From positions 5,766,001 to 5,830,000 of the forward strand of contig NZ_CP150241.1 in the NCBI RefSeq assembly GCF_037975235.1: DNA of 64,000 nt. Direction: 5' to 3'. The notes under the pieces were generated by a model, which was not told where the DNA came from, did no database searches, and saw only the letters and a list, made by a program, of their open reading frames with translations. A program made the translations under genes and the position numbers. Origin of the DNA: Paenibacillus sp. FSL R5-0341 (GTDB taxonomy: Bacteria; Bacillota; Bacilli; Paenibacillales; Paenibacillaceae). Positions 28,037 through 36,253 of this stretch are shown here, piece by piece (within the stretch, counting starts at the first letter, position 1; every line of letters starts with the position of its first letter).

Positions 28037-29272
28037 TTAGTTTTTGTTTTGCTCCACGCCGGAGTTTACTTTCAAACGTAGTGCATTCAGGCGGATAAAG
28101 CCTGTTGCATCGCCTTGATCATAAGCCTGTGTTGGATCAGCTTCCATCGTTGCGATGTCCGGATTGTAGAGGCTGACAGGACTTTTCACGCCTGCGCCGA
28201 TGATGTTGCCTTTGTACAGTTTCACACGAACCGTACCTGTTACGTTCTTCTGGCTTTCAGTTACCAGCGCTTGCAGCGCCAGACGTTCCGGTGCGAACCA
28301 GAAGCCGTTGTAAACGAGTGTGCTGTAACGTGTGATTAGGCTATCACGCAGGTTCATCACTTCACGGTCCATCGTGATGGACTCCATTTTGCGATGTGCT
28401 GTGAACAGGATTGTTCCACCTGGTGTTTCGTATACGCCACGGCTCTTCATACCAACAAAACGGTTCTCAACCATATCTACACGGCCAATCCCATGTTTGC
28501 CACCCAGCTCGTTCAGTTGCTCCATCACTTGCAGCGGGCTCAGGCGCTCACCGTTCAGTGCAACACAGTCGCCTTGTTCGAATTCCAGTTCAACATATTC
28601 TGCTTGATCCGGTGCATCTTCAGGTGCACTGCTCAGCAAGAACATGTCTTTGTTCTCGTCCGCGCTTGGATCGAACCAAGGATCTTCAAGCACACCGCTC
28701 TCATAGCTGATATGCAGCAAGTTACGGTCTGTGGAATATGGTTTAGCCGCAGATGCGGTTACCGGAATACCGTGTTTCTCAGCGTAAGCGATCATCTCAG
28801 CACGTCCCGGGAACTGGTTACGGAACTCTTCCAAACGCCAAGGTGCGATTACGTTAATATCTGGTGTCAGTGCAGCCGCGTTCAGCTCAAAGCGAACTTG
28901 GTCATTTCCTTTACCTGTAGCGCCGTGAGCGATGGCTGTAGCACCTTCTGCACGAGCGATATCCACCATGCGTTTAGCGATCAGTGGACGAGCGATACTT
29001 GTACCGAGCAGGTATTGTCCTTCATAAAGGGCACCCGCCTGGAACATCGGATAGATGAAATCTTTCGCGAACTCATCGCGCAAATCGTCAATGTATACTT
29101 TGGAAGCGCCTGTTGCCAGTGCTTTTTCCTCCAAGCCGTCCAATTCATCCTTTTGTCCGATATCCGCTGTGAATGCAATAATCTCAGCATCGTACGTTTC
29201 TTTCAACCATTTCAAAATTACAGATGTGTCCAACCCGCCTGAATACGCGAGTACAATTTTTTCCTTAGCCAT
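28037..29272 (-). CDS. argG: Argininosuccinate synthase (ArgG)
   Basis: ArgG joins citrulline and aspartate using ATP. The N-terminal PP-loop is VLAYSGGLDTSVILKW, and HGATGKGNDQVRFE and SIYGSGKG-like family blocks follow. From ATG at 29272 the protein has 411 residues, the usual length. GGGGAGG lies 10 bases upstream. A TTG two codons earlier is too close to that site. Copy A of the structured repeat occupies the gap to argF, and a 106-bp gap separates it from argH. Confidence 0.97.
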   Translation of the reverse strand: MAKEKIVLAYSGGLDTSVILKWLKETYDAEIIAFTADIGQKDELDGLEEKALATGASKVYIDDLRDEFAKDFIYPMFQAGALYEGQYLLGTSIARPLIAKRMVDIARAEGATAIAHGATGKGNDQVRFELNAAALTPDINVIAPWRLEEFRNQFPGRAEMIAYAEKHGIPVTASAAKPYSTDRNLLHISYESGVLEDPWFDPSADENKDMFLLSSAPEDAPDQAEYVELEFEQGDCVALNGERLSPLQVMEQLNELGGKHGIGRVDMVENRFVGMKSRGVYETPGGTILFTAHRKMESITMDREVMNLRDSLITRYSTLVYNGFWFAPERLALQALVTESQKNVTGTVRVKLYKGNIIGAGVKSPVSLYNPDIATMEADPTQAYDQGDATGFIRLNALRLKVNSGVEQNKN

Positions 29273-29332
29273 GTTCAATGGTCCTCCCCAAGATCAGTTA
29301 AGTTAAACAGAGCCTTCATACACTGAATCCTA

Positions 29333-29457
29333 CGAGCCAGAAAACCCTTCCGATCACTGTTATCCCCAGATTTTTTCATCCCTTTATAATAAAGGGTAAA
29401 ATCCGGGGATAAAGGCGCACGCTTCGCTTCTTCAGGCTTTTTCTGTCTCTCCGTTTT
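29333..29457 (-). repeat. Structured intergenic element, copy A (argF-argG gap)
   Basis: Read on the minus strand: lead AACGGAGAGACAG, conserved segment CTGAAGAAGCGAAGCG, then a central helix (29398-29412 with 29360-29374). An inner hairpin is formed by 29380-29387 with 29389-29396. An outer helix pairs CAGAAAA (29439-29445) with its complement (29338-29344). One central pair is A-C on the plus strand but G-U on the minus strand. No T run follows, so it is not a plain terminator. Confidence 0.85.
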
Positions 29458-29558
29458 TGTGTATGCTTCTTGTTTAACTAACTTTTTAAAGTACATTATA
29501 GATGAATCTATCATCGCGAAATCTGCGCCTAAAATCAACCCATAAAGGCAAACAGCAT

Positions 29559-30524
29559 CTATTCGCTCATTAACGCAGCCATTAATGCTTTCTGTGCATG
29601 CAAGCGATTCTCCGCCTGATCAAAGATCAGGGAGTTCGGTCCGTCAATTACACCGGCACTCACTTCTTCGCCGCGGTGTGCTGGCAGACAATGCAGGAAC
29701 ATGTAGTCTGGCTTCGCGCCTTTCATCAGTTCCTCGTCCACTTGATATGCGGCAAATGCCTGCTCCCGAATCTTCTGCTCTTCTTCAAAGCCCATGCTCG
29801 CCCATACATCCGTGTACACGATATCTGCATCTTTGGCTGCTTCTTGTGCACTGTAAGTTACAGTCACTTCAGAACCGCTCTCCTGTGCAATGATGCGTGC
29901 CTGCTCCACAACCGCACTATCCGGCTCATAGCCTTCTGGCGTTGCTACAGCAACATGCATACCCATCTTCGCTGCACCAAGCATCAAGGAGTGGGCCATG
30001 TTGTTGCCATCTCCGATGTAGGCCATTTTCAGACCTGCCAGCTTGCCTTTGTGTTCCAGCACCGTTTGGAAGTCCGCCAGTACCTGGCAAGGATGCGCCG
30101 CATCGCTCAGGCCATTAATGACTGGAACATCCGCATGCTCTGCCAGTTCAGTTACATTATGGTGTCCAAAGGTACGGATCATGATGCCGTCCAGGTAGCG
30201 GGACAATACTTTGGCAGTATCATGTGTTGTTTCCCCACGACCCAACTGGATATCATTTTTGCTCAGGAAGAGCGCGTGTCCGCCCAATTGGAACATACCC
30301 ACTTCAAAGGATACACGCGTACGTGTGGATGATTTTTCAAAAATAAGTCCGATCGTTTTGCCTTTCAACGGTTGAAAAGGTACACCGCTTTTTTGCTTGC
30401 CTTTAATCTCAATCGCGAGATCAAGCAGATAACGAATCTCCTCTGCCGTGTAGTCCGTGAATTCGATAAAATCCCGGCCTCTCAGATCAATCTTTTGAAC
30501 CTTTTCCGTCTGTTGTGCTGTCAT
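29559..30524 (-). CDS. argF: Ornithine carbamoyltransferase (ArgF)
   Basis: Makes citrulline from ornithine and carbamoyl phosphate. Carbamoyl-phosphate loop SSTRTR, the HPCQ motif in SDAAHPCQVLADF, and the ornithine-binding HCLP motif are all present. Length of 321 residues fits the family. AAGGAGGAC precedes the ATG. It lies in the operon between argD and argG; no carAB genes for carbamoyl phosphate are adjacent, unlike the B. subtilis argCJBD-carAB-argF order. Confidence 0.97.
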   Translation of the reverse strand: MTAQQTEKVQKIDLRGRDFIEFTDYTAEEIRYLLDLAIEIKGKQKSGVPFQPLKGKTIGLIFEKSSTRTRVSFEVGMFQLGGHALFLSKNDIQLGRGETTHDTAKVLSRYLDGIMIRTFGHHNVTELAEHADVPVINGLSDAAHPCQVLADFQTVLEHKGKLAGLKMAYIGDGNNMAHSLMLGAAKMGMHVAVATPEGYEPDSAVVEQARIIAQESGSEVTVTYSAQEAAKDADIVYTDVWASMGFEEEQKIREQAFAAYQVDEELMKGAKPDYMFLHCLPAHRGEEVSAGVIDGPNSLIFDQAENRLHAQKALMAALMSE

Positions 30525-30723
30525 GTATAATGTCCTCCTTATTTCCGGTTCCCTGCACCCGCATGGGCAGAAGAGATAGCAACGTTAACACTTTGTCTGG
30601 ATGCTTCTCGAGTTTATCCATTCCCGCCTTCTGCAATTTCACCACGCGGCTACAGGGATTCATCATCTCATTCTGCTTCGAGGCCTGTAATGGCCCCGAG
30701 ACAGAAAGGTTCTCATTTTTATA

Positions 30724-31977
30724 TTAGGCTTTCGCCGCTACATGCTCTTCGATCAATGTGCCTACCAGCGATACGGCCTCGTCGATCTCTTCTTTGCTCA
30801 CATACAGGTTCGGAAGCAAACGAATCACATTCGGTCCTGCAGAGACGAACAAGATACCGCGTTTTTGCCCAGCAAGCACAATATCACCTACCGGCTCAGC
30901 ACATTCAATACCGACCAACAATCCCAAGCCACGTACTTCCTTCACAAAGGAATTGCCCGCCAAACGATTCCGCAGGGAGCTCATCAGGTATTCACCCATC
31001 TCCGCTGCGCGCTCTGGCAAACGATCTTCCAGCATCGTTTCGATTGTTGCGATTACAACGGATGAAGCAAGTGGTGTTCCTCCAAACGTTGTCGCATGAC
31101 TGCCTGGCGTGAACGCATCCCGCAGGAAGCCTTTACCCAACATCGCGCCTACAGGGAAACCACTACCGATACCTTTGGCAACGGTGAACACATCCGGCTC
31201 AATACCATAATGTTCATGCGCAAACAGTTTACCTGTACGTCCCATTCCCGTTTGTACTTCATCGACAATCAACAGCAACCCGTGCTCGTCACACAGTTTC
31301 CGTACATGCTTGACGAATTCAGGTTCAACTGGATATACACCACCCTCGGCCTGAACCATTTCCAGCATAATCGCTGCTGTGTTGGGTCCGATTGCCGCTT
31401 CAAGTGCAAGAATATCATGTAAAGGTACGGTTACAAATCCGGCTGGCAATGGCAAAAATCCTTCTTTCACCTTATCCTGTCCGGTTGCTGTCAGCGTTGC
31501 GAGCGTCCGTCCATGGAAGGACTGGGCAAAGGTGATCACTTCATAGCGATCTGTGCCTTTCACCTTCTGGTGATAACGACGGGCTACTTTGATTGCCGCT
31601 TCGTTCGCTTCGGCACCACTGTTACAGAAGAACACCGCGTCAGCGCATGTATTGGCTGTCAGCAATGCTGCTGCTTTCTCCTGGCCCGGAATCTGGAACA
31701 GGTTGGACACATGCCACAGCTCATCAATCTGAGCTTTCAGCTTGGCTCCGACTTTCTCCGGTGCATGGCCCAGGCTAGTTACAGCGAGGCCACACATGAA
31801 ATCGAGATATCGGTTACCCTGATCATCCCACAACCAGCTGCCTTTCCCTTTGACCAGACTGATTGGATAACGTGCATACGTTTGGAAAAGCGAGCTTTCC
31901 GTCTGTGCCGCTGCACCCGTTGCTGTTGCGCCCGCTACCGCTGTGCCAGAACCTGGCTGTTCGTTGCCTTTTGCCAT
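30724..31977 (-). CDS. argD: Acetylornithine aminotransferase (ArgD)
   Basis: A PLP enzyme of class III. It converts N-acetylglutamate semialdehyde to N-acetylornithine. Motifs include CNSGAEANEAAIKVARR, LLIVDEVQTGMGRTG and the PLP Lys in FTVAKGIGSGFPVGAM. I chose ATG at 31977 (417 aa) behind AGGAGTGAT. The longer frame to 32079 runs into copy B of the intergenic repeat and is rejected. The first 25 residues (Gly/Ala/Thr-rich) are an unusual extension before the conserved YPISLVKGKG segment. Confidence 0.96.
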   Translation of the reverse strand: MAKGNEQPGSGTAVAGATATGAAAQTESSLFQTYARYPISLVKGKGSWLWDDQGNRYLDFMCGLAVTSLGHAPEKVGAKLKAQIDELWHVSNLFQIPGQEKAAALLTANTCADAVFFCNSGAEANEAAIKVARRYHQKVKGTDRYEVITFAQSFHGRTLATLTATGQDKVKEGFLPLPAGFVTVPLHDILALEAAIGPNTAAIMLEMVQAEGGVYPVEPEFVKHVRKLCDEHGLLLIVDEVQTGMGRTGKLFAHEHYGIEPDVFTVAKGIGSGFPVGAMLGKGFLRDAFTPGSHATTFGGTPLASSVVIATIETMLEDRLPERAAEMGEYLMSSLRNRLAGNSFVKEVRGLGLLVGIECAEPVGDIVLAGQKRGILFVSAGPNVIRLLPNLYVSKEEIDEAVSLVGTLIEEHVAAKA

Positions 31978-32035
31978 GACCATATCACTCCTATTGGTTG
32001 GTACACGCCTAAGGTGAATAAACATAACACTAGAC

Positions 32036-32206
32036 CACTTCGATTGCAGTTCATCTTCCGAACGTTTGCATACTTCCACTTCGATGACAGAACAACCTTA
32101 TGATCGCTGTTATCCCCGGATTTCTTTGATAAATTTTCTAAAGCTTGAAATCCGGGGATAAAGGCGCACGCTTCGCTTCTTCAGGTTATTTCTGTCCTCT
32201 CCGTTC
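32036..32206 (-). repeat. Structured intergenic element, copy B (argB-argD gap), with half duplicated
   Basis: The core (32077-32206) has a perfect 15-bp central helix (32110-32124 with 32147-32161) and an outer helix (GACAGAACAACC at 32086-32097 with 32184-32196). The conserved segment CTGAAGAAGCGAAGCG (minus) lies between them. The element's right flank on the minus strand is repeated at 32036-32065 (CACTTCGATTGCAG...). It occupies most of the argB-argD gap. Confidence 0.88.
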
Positions 32207-32328
32207 TTGCGTCTTTTCTTCAGATTGGCTCTGCACTCTTCGCGTTATGCCCAGATTCACAAAAAAATCGTCTACATATTTTTATATATAATATAAGGCT
32301 ATTAAGATCCTAACGCATCGAGAGCAAA

Positions 32329-33168
32329 TTATTGCATACGGATAATTCTTGTTCCGATGATTTCTCCGCCGAGCACTCGGCTCAGGATTTGAGGTTCGCT
32401 GCCGTCTACGATGACGACCTCACGTACTTGACCATGAATACAAGCGATTGCTGCACGTACTTTAGGAATCATGCCACCATAGATTTCTCCGGTCTGGATC
32501 ATGTCCTCAATCTCCTGTACAGATACAGAAGGCAGTACTTTTTTCTCACCGCCCACGTTCTTCATGATGCCAGGAACATCGGTCACGACAATCATCCGAC
32601 TTACGCCGAGATGAGACGCCACTGCACCCGCAGCTGTATCTGCGTTGATGTTGTAACGCTGTCCGGTTGCATCTACACCAACTGGTGCGATAACTGGCAT
32701 GTAACCCATGTTCACGATGCCTTGGATAATCTCTGCATTCACGCTAGTGACATCGCCTACCCAACCGATCTCTGCGTGGTTCGATACGGGCTTCGCCTGA
32801 ATCAGACCACCGTCCACGCCGGACAAGCCTAGTGCAAGACCGCCAACACGTTGAATCAAACGCACGATCTGTTTGTTGATACTGCCCGCAAGCACCATCT
32901 CCACTACGTCGAGTACAGGTTCAGTCGTTTTGCGCAGGCCATTAACGAATTCGGTTTCGATACCAAGCTTCGCCAGGTTATCTGAGATCGCAGGACCTCC
33001 ACCATGCACGATTACAGGCTGTGTACCCTGAGACTGTAAGTCACGTAGATCCGCAAAGAAAGACTCGGGCAACGCTGCTAGCGTGCTGCCTCCACATTTC
33101 ATGACAAACGTTTGTTTCTCAGTACCTGCTTCCGTTGCGGTACTCTCATTTGGCAATGTTGAATTCAT
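32329..33168 (-). CDS. argB: Acetylglutamate kinase (ArgB)
   Basis: Phosphorylates N-acetylglutamate. The amino-acid kinase fold shows FVMKCGGSTL (phosphate loop), VIVHGGGPAIS (substrate loop), and NINADTAAGAVA with VVTDVPGIM (nucleotide site). The 279-residue length is slightly long because of a 20-residue N-terminal Thr/Glu-rich extension. AAAGGAGC precedes the ATG. Flanked on both sides by copies of the structured repeat (B downstream, C upstream). Confidence 0.97.
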   Translation of the reverse strand: MNSTLPNESTATEAGTEKQTFVMKCGGSTLAALPESFFADLRDLQSQGTQPVIVHGGGPAISDNLAKLGIETEFVNGLRKTTEPVLDVVEMVLAGSINKQIVRLIQRVGGLALGLSGVDGGLIQAKPVSNHAEIGWVGDVTSVNAEIIQGIVNMGYMPVIAPVGVDATGQRYNINADTAAGAVASHLGVSRMIVVTDVPGIMKNVGGEKKVLPSVSVQEIEDMIQTGEIYGGMIPKVRAAIACIHGQVREVVIVDGSEPQILSRVLGGEIIGTRIIRMQ

Positions 33169-33251
33169 GAGGGCAAGCTCCTTTCATAGTAAAAATTACA
33201 TTCAAAAAAAATATAACACCTTTATAAGGTCACAAAGGCTGGGTAGGAGTC

Positions 33252-33378
33252 CATTCCGAATTCGGATTGTTCTTTCGATCGCTGTTGTCTCCAGGTTTCT
33301 TGAATTATCCCTATATAGGGGAACACCCGGAGACAAAGGCGACCGCTCCGCTTCTGCAGAATCAATTCCGTCTTCTCC
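33252..33378 (-). repeat. Structured intergenic element, copy C (argJ-argB gap), with compensatory changes
   Basis: The central helix has changed on both arms: TTGTCTCC (from 33285) pairs with GGAGACAA (to 33336), where copies A, B and D have TTATCCCC with GGGGATAA. The inner 12-bp palindrome is CCCTATATAGGG (33309-33320). The outer helix CGGATTGTTCT (33263-33273) pairs with 33358-33370, again with a sequence unlike the other copies. Confidence 0.85.
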
Positions 33379-33504
33379 ATTACTATCGCTATATGTCCAA
33401 CATCAAACAACAAGTTTAAATTTCATTGATAATTTTTGAAACATCTCACGAAACAGCTTCACAATAGAAGACAGCTGTTTCGCAAAACCTATATCAAAGG
33501 TTTA

Positions 33505-34743
33505 TTAAGTGCGGTATGCTGCGTTAATTCGGACGTAATCATACGTCAGGTCACAGCCCCAGGCTGTTGCTATTCCTTCGCCGTGGTGCAGATCCACCAC
33601 AATGCGAACTGTATCGGTCTGCAAATACGCCAATGCCGCTTCTTCGTCAAACACGACTGGGCGTGACTGCGCGAGTACCGAGATCTCTCCCAAACGAATA
33701 TCCACGGTATCCGGGTTTACCGGCTGTCCTGCACGCCCTAAGGCTGCGATAATCCGTCCCCAGTTGGCGTCAGCACCGAACATGGCGGATTTCACCAGAC
33801 TGGAACCAATGACAGTTTTGGCGATTGCTTGCGCGGATTCATCACTTACCGCACCTGTAACTTCTACCTCAACCAGTTTGGTTGCTCCTTCACCATCGCG
33901 AGCGATCGCTTTCGCCAGTACTTGGCATACATAGGTGAAGCCGGCTGCAAAAGCGTCCCAATCTGGATGCTCTGTGGTCAGCTCTTCATTGCCTGCATAA
34001 CCACTGGACATAGCTACCAGTATGTCGTTTGTACTTGTATCCCCATCAACGGTAATCATGTTGAATGTATGATTCGTAGCCTGGCGCAGCAGGCGCTGCA
34101 ACGCTTCTGCACCAATGACCGCGTCAGAGGTCATGAAAGCGAGCATTGTCGCCATATTCGGATGAATCATACCCGAGCCTTTGGCGGCACCTGCAATTGT
34201 TACTGTCTTGCCGTTAACTATAACGGAGACGCAGGCTTCCTTTTTCACCAAATCCGTTGTCAGAATTGCTTGTGAAAATTGTTCCGCCTCATTTGACTCC
34301 TTGCCCATATGCACTGGAAGTCCAGTAATCCCTGAATGTACAGCATCCATCTTGAGCAATTCCCCAATGACACCTGTGGATGCCACTGCCACGTCCTCTT
34401 CTGCCACACCCAACTCACGCGCAGCAGCCGAACGCATCGCATAAGCATCTTCTTCCCCTTGTTGTCCCGTACATGCATTGGCGTTACCACTGTTGACGAT
34501 GACAGCCTGAAGGCGTCCATTGCTCAAGCTTTCCCGCGTAACTTTGAGTGGTGCAGCTTGAAATACGTTCGTCGTGTATACAGCAGCAGCTGTAGCCGGT
34601 ACATCACATCGGATCGCTCCGATGTCATTGCGAGATGTCTTTTTCAATCCACAGTGAAGTCCACCAGCAGTGAACCCCCCAGGGGTTACAATTGTTCCGT
34701 TCTCAACCACGGTAAAACTTTGTTGCTCCACATTCGTTCCCAT
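33505..34743 (-). CDS. argJ: Bifunctional ornithine acetyltransferase / N-acetylglutamate synthase (ArgJ)
   Basis: Recycles the acetyl group from acetylornithine to glutamate and may also form N-acetylglutamate from acetyl-CoA. The precursor cuts itself before Thr in the motif MIHPNMATMLAF (about residue 190), giving two subunits. The motifs AVIVNSGNANACTG and GVIGELL are also family-typical. 412 residues is the normal length. GGGGGATAT precedes the ATG. Presence of argJ implies the cyclic acetyl pathway, so argA and argE are not needed. Confidence 0.97.
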   Translation of the reverse strand: MGTNVEQQSFTVVENGTIVTPGGFTAGGLHCGLKKTSRNDIGAIRCDVPATAAAVYTTNVFQAAPLKVTRESLSNGRLQAVIVNSGNANACTGQQGEEDAYAMRSAAARELGVAEEDVAVASTGVIGELLKMDAVHSGITGLPVHMGKESNEAEQFSQAILTTDLVKKEACVSVIVNGKTVTIAGAAKGSGMIHPNMATMLAFMTSDAVIGAEALQRLLRQATNHTFNMITVDGDTSTNDILVAMSSGYAGNEELTTEHPDWDAFAAGFTYVCQVLAKAIARDGEGATKLVEVEVTGAVSDESAQAIAKTVIGSSLVKSAMFGADANWGRIIAALGRAGQPVNPDTVDIRLGEISVLAQSRPVVFDEEAALAYLQTDTVRIVVDLHHGEGIATAWGCDLTYDYVRINAAYRT

Positions 34744-34872
34744 ATCATATCCCCCGTATGCGTTCAGCTATATGCTGATGATCGCCTGCTTAACCTGATC
34801 CGTTCTCCCTCAGTGACTCCGAGAATGCATTCTTACAAACAATGTGCCAATGCTCCTCTTAAATTCCATCTC

Positions 34873-35922
34873 TTATGGATATACCGGTGTCATGTTCAGC
34901 CCGAGGTTCTCCTCCCATCCCATCATCAGGTTCATATTTTGAATCGCTTGACCGGAAGCACCCTTCACCAGGTTGTCGATGACCGAAATAATCGTCAAAC
35001 GCCCTGTGCGAGGATCCACCGCAAATCCGATATCACAATAGTTGGATCCGTACACTTCTTTGGTAGAAGGCCAGATGCCCGGTTCACGTACACGTACGAA
35101 AGGCTTGTTTTCATAATATTTGCGATACAAATCCACGATCTCCCGGTCACTGTGTTCCCCAACAAGGCTTGCATACATCGTACTCATGATTCCACGTGTC
35201 ATTGGCACCAGATGTGTTGTAAAGGTGACTGTAACAGGCGTTCCCGTTATGTTGCCAAGCACTTGTTCGATCTCGGGAATGTGTTGGTGTTTGTTGAGTT
35301 TATAGGCTTTGAAATTCTCATTCATCTCTGCATAATGGTTTGTCAGACTTGTTCCGCGTCCTGCTCCGGATACGCCTGATTTGGCATCAATAATGATGGT
35401 CGAAGGATCAATCCAGCCTGCTTCTACTGCCGGAATCAGTCCGAGAAGTGTAGCCGTTGGATAACAGCCCGGGTTGGATATAAAATTCTGTCCCTTCACT
35501 TCTTCACCGTACACCTCAGCCATGCCATATACCGCTTGTTCCAGCAAATCAGCCGGAGGAGCCGGATGTTTGTACCACTCTTCGTACACCGTTCCGTCCT
35601 TGAGTCTGAAATCGCCAGACAGATCAATGACCTTAAGCCCTGCTGCCAGAAGGCTTGGTACGAGCTTCGCACTTACGCCGGACGGGGTCGCTGTGAATAC
35701 CAGATCCGCACGACTCGCAATTTCAGCCGGATCGACACCGTCGAGTGGCCTGCGAATCACGTCCGTTAAATGCGGGAATCCATCTGCGATGGACTCACCA
35801 CTGCTCGATGATGAGATCACTGATGTGATTTCAACCAACGGATGGTTCTGGAAAAAACGAATCAGCTCCACCCCGCCGTAGCCGGTGGAACCGACGATTG
35901 CTACTTTTAATTTGTTATTCAC
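34873..35922 (-). CDS. argC: N-acetyl-gamma-glutamyl-phosphate reductase (ArgC)
   Basis: NADPH-dependent reductase of the arginine pathway and first gene of the operon. The nucleotide-binding loop is VAIVGSTGYGGVEL, the catalytic Cys lies in FISNPGCYPTA, and the C-terminal His region is present (THLVPMTRGI). Start is GTG at 35922 (349 aa) with GGGGGAGCGA upstream. The track-like longer frame to 36114 crosses the promoter and ARG boxes and is rejected. A 129-bp gap leads to argJ. Confidence 0.96.
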   Translation of the reverse strand: MNNKLKVAIVGSTGYGGVELIRFFQNHPLVEITSVISSSSSGESIADGFPHLTDVIRRPLDGVDPAEIASRADLVFTATPSGVSAKLVPSLLAAGLKVIDLSGDFRLKDGTVYEEWYKHPAPPADLLEQAVYGMAEVYGEEVKGQNFISNPGCYPTATLLGLIPAVEAGWIDPSTIIIDAKSGVSGAGRGTSLTNHYAEMNENFKAYKLNKHQHIPEIEQVLGNITGTPVTVTFTTHLVPMTRGIMSTMYASLVGEHSDREIVDLYRKYYENKPFVRVREPGIWPSTKEVYGSNYCDIGFAVDPRTGRLTIISVIDNLVKGASGQAIQNMNLMMGWEENLGLNMTPVYP

Positions 35923-36018
35923 TCTCGCTCCCCCAATCTCGATGTATGCGCTACTTGTGCTACGCCTAGGCTCTAATGAGGCCTGAACACAACAATTCCG
36001 TCGCTTATATGCATATTT

Positions 36019-36036
36019 GTGTATTATTATACGACT
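36019..36036. promoter_or_regulatory. ARG-box-like site 1 (over the -10)
   Basis: Read on the minus strand AGTCGTATAATAATACAC, an imperfect palindrome that shares the pattern GTNGTATWWWWATA with the second box. ArgR/AhrC operators are 18-bp AT-rich imperfect palindromes in close tandem. The site covers the argC -10 element. Confidence 0.6.
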
Positions 36037-36054
36037 CTGGTTATATAAATACAA
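36026..36054 (-). promoter_or_regulatory. argC operon promoter, sigma-A type
   Basis: On the minus strand TTGTAT, a 17-base spacer and TATAAT, about 105 bases before the argC start. The two ARG-box-like sites cover both elements. A second possible pair (TTGATG-17-TATAAC) overlaps it slightly upstream. Confidence 0.7.
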
Positions 36055-36056
36055 CA
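36039..36056. promoter_or_regulatory. ARG-box-like site 2 (over the -35)
   Basis: Read on the minus strand TGTTGTATTTATATAACC. It is 2 bp from box 1, so the centres are 20 bp apart, on the same face of the helix. It covers the -35 hexamer. Repression by ArgR/AhrC when arginine is plentiful is the expected outcome (inference). Confidence 0.6.
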
Positions 36057-36253
36057 CTCTATCATCAATTTCACATGGATTTCCTCCCAATCCGAACATA
36101 TCTTTTTTTCTCATCCGGGACGAATAGATATACTTCTGTTAAAATACGTATTAGTAGGAAACATTACAATCAGGGTCTCATTCATAACTAACCTGCTAAT
36201 CAAGGACATATGAATAGATTCATGATGGTCATTATGAGACGTGGGGGACTATA

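Noticed and set aside
28394..29242. 282-codon plus-strand ORF opposite argG
   Set aside because: Antisense shadow of argG, no ribosome site.
29275..29538. 87-codon minus-strand ORF between argF and argG
   Set aside because: It reads through copy A of the structured repeat; the conservation there is of RNA pairing, not codons.
30660..30690. Hairpin in the argD-argF gap as another copy of the structured element
   Set aside because: It forms a short GC-rich stem but lacks the CTGAAGAAGCG segment and the outer helix.
36208..36219. TGAATAGATTCA as a third ARG box before cls
   Set aside because: ARG boxes have a 4-base centre; this one has 2, and it is far from the argC promoter.
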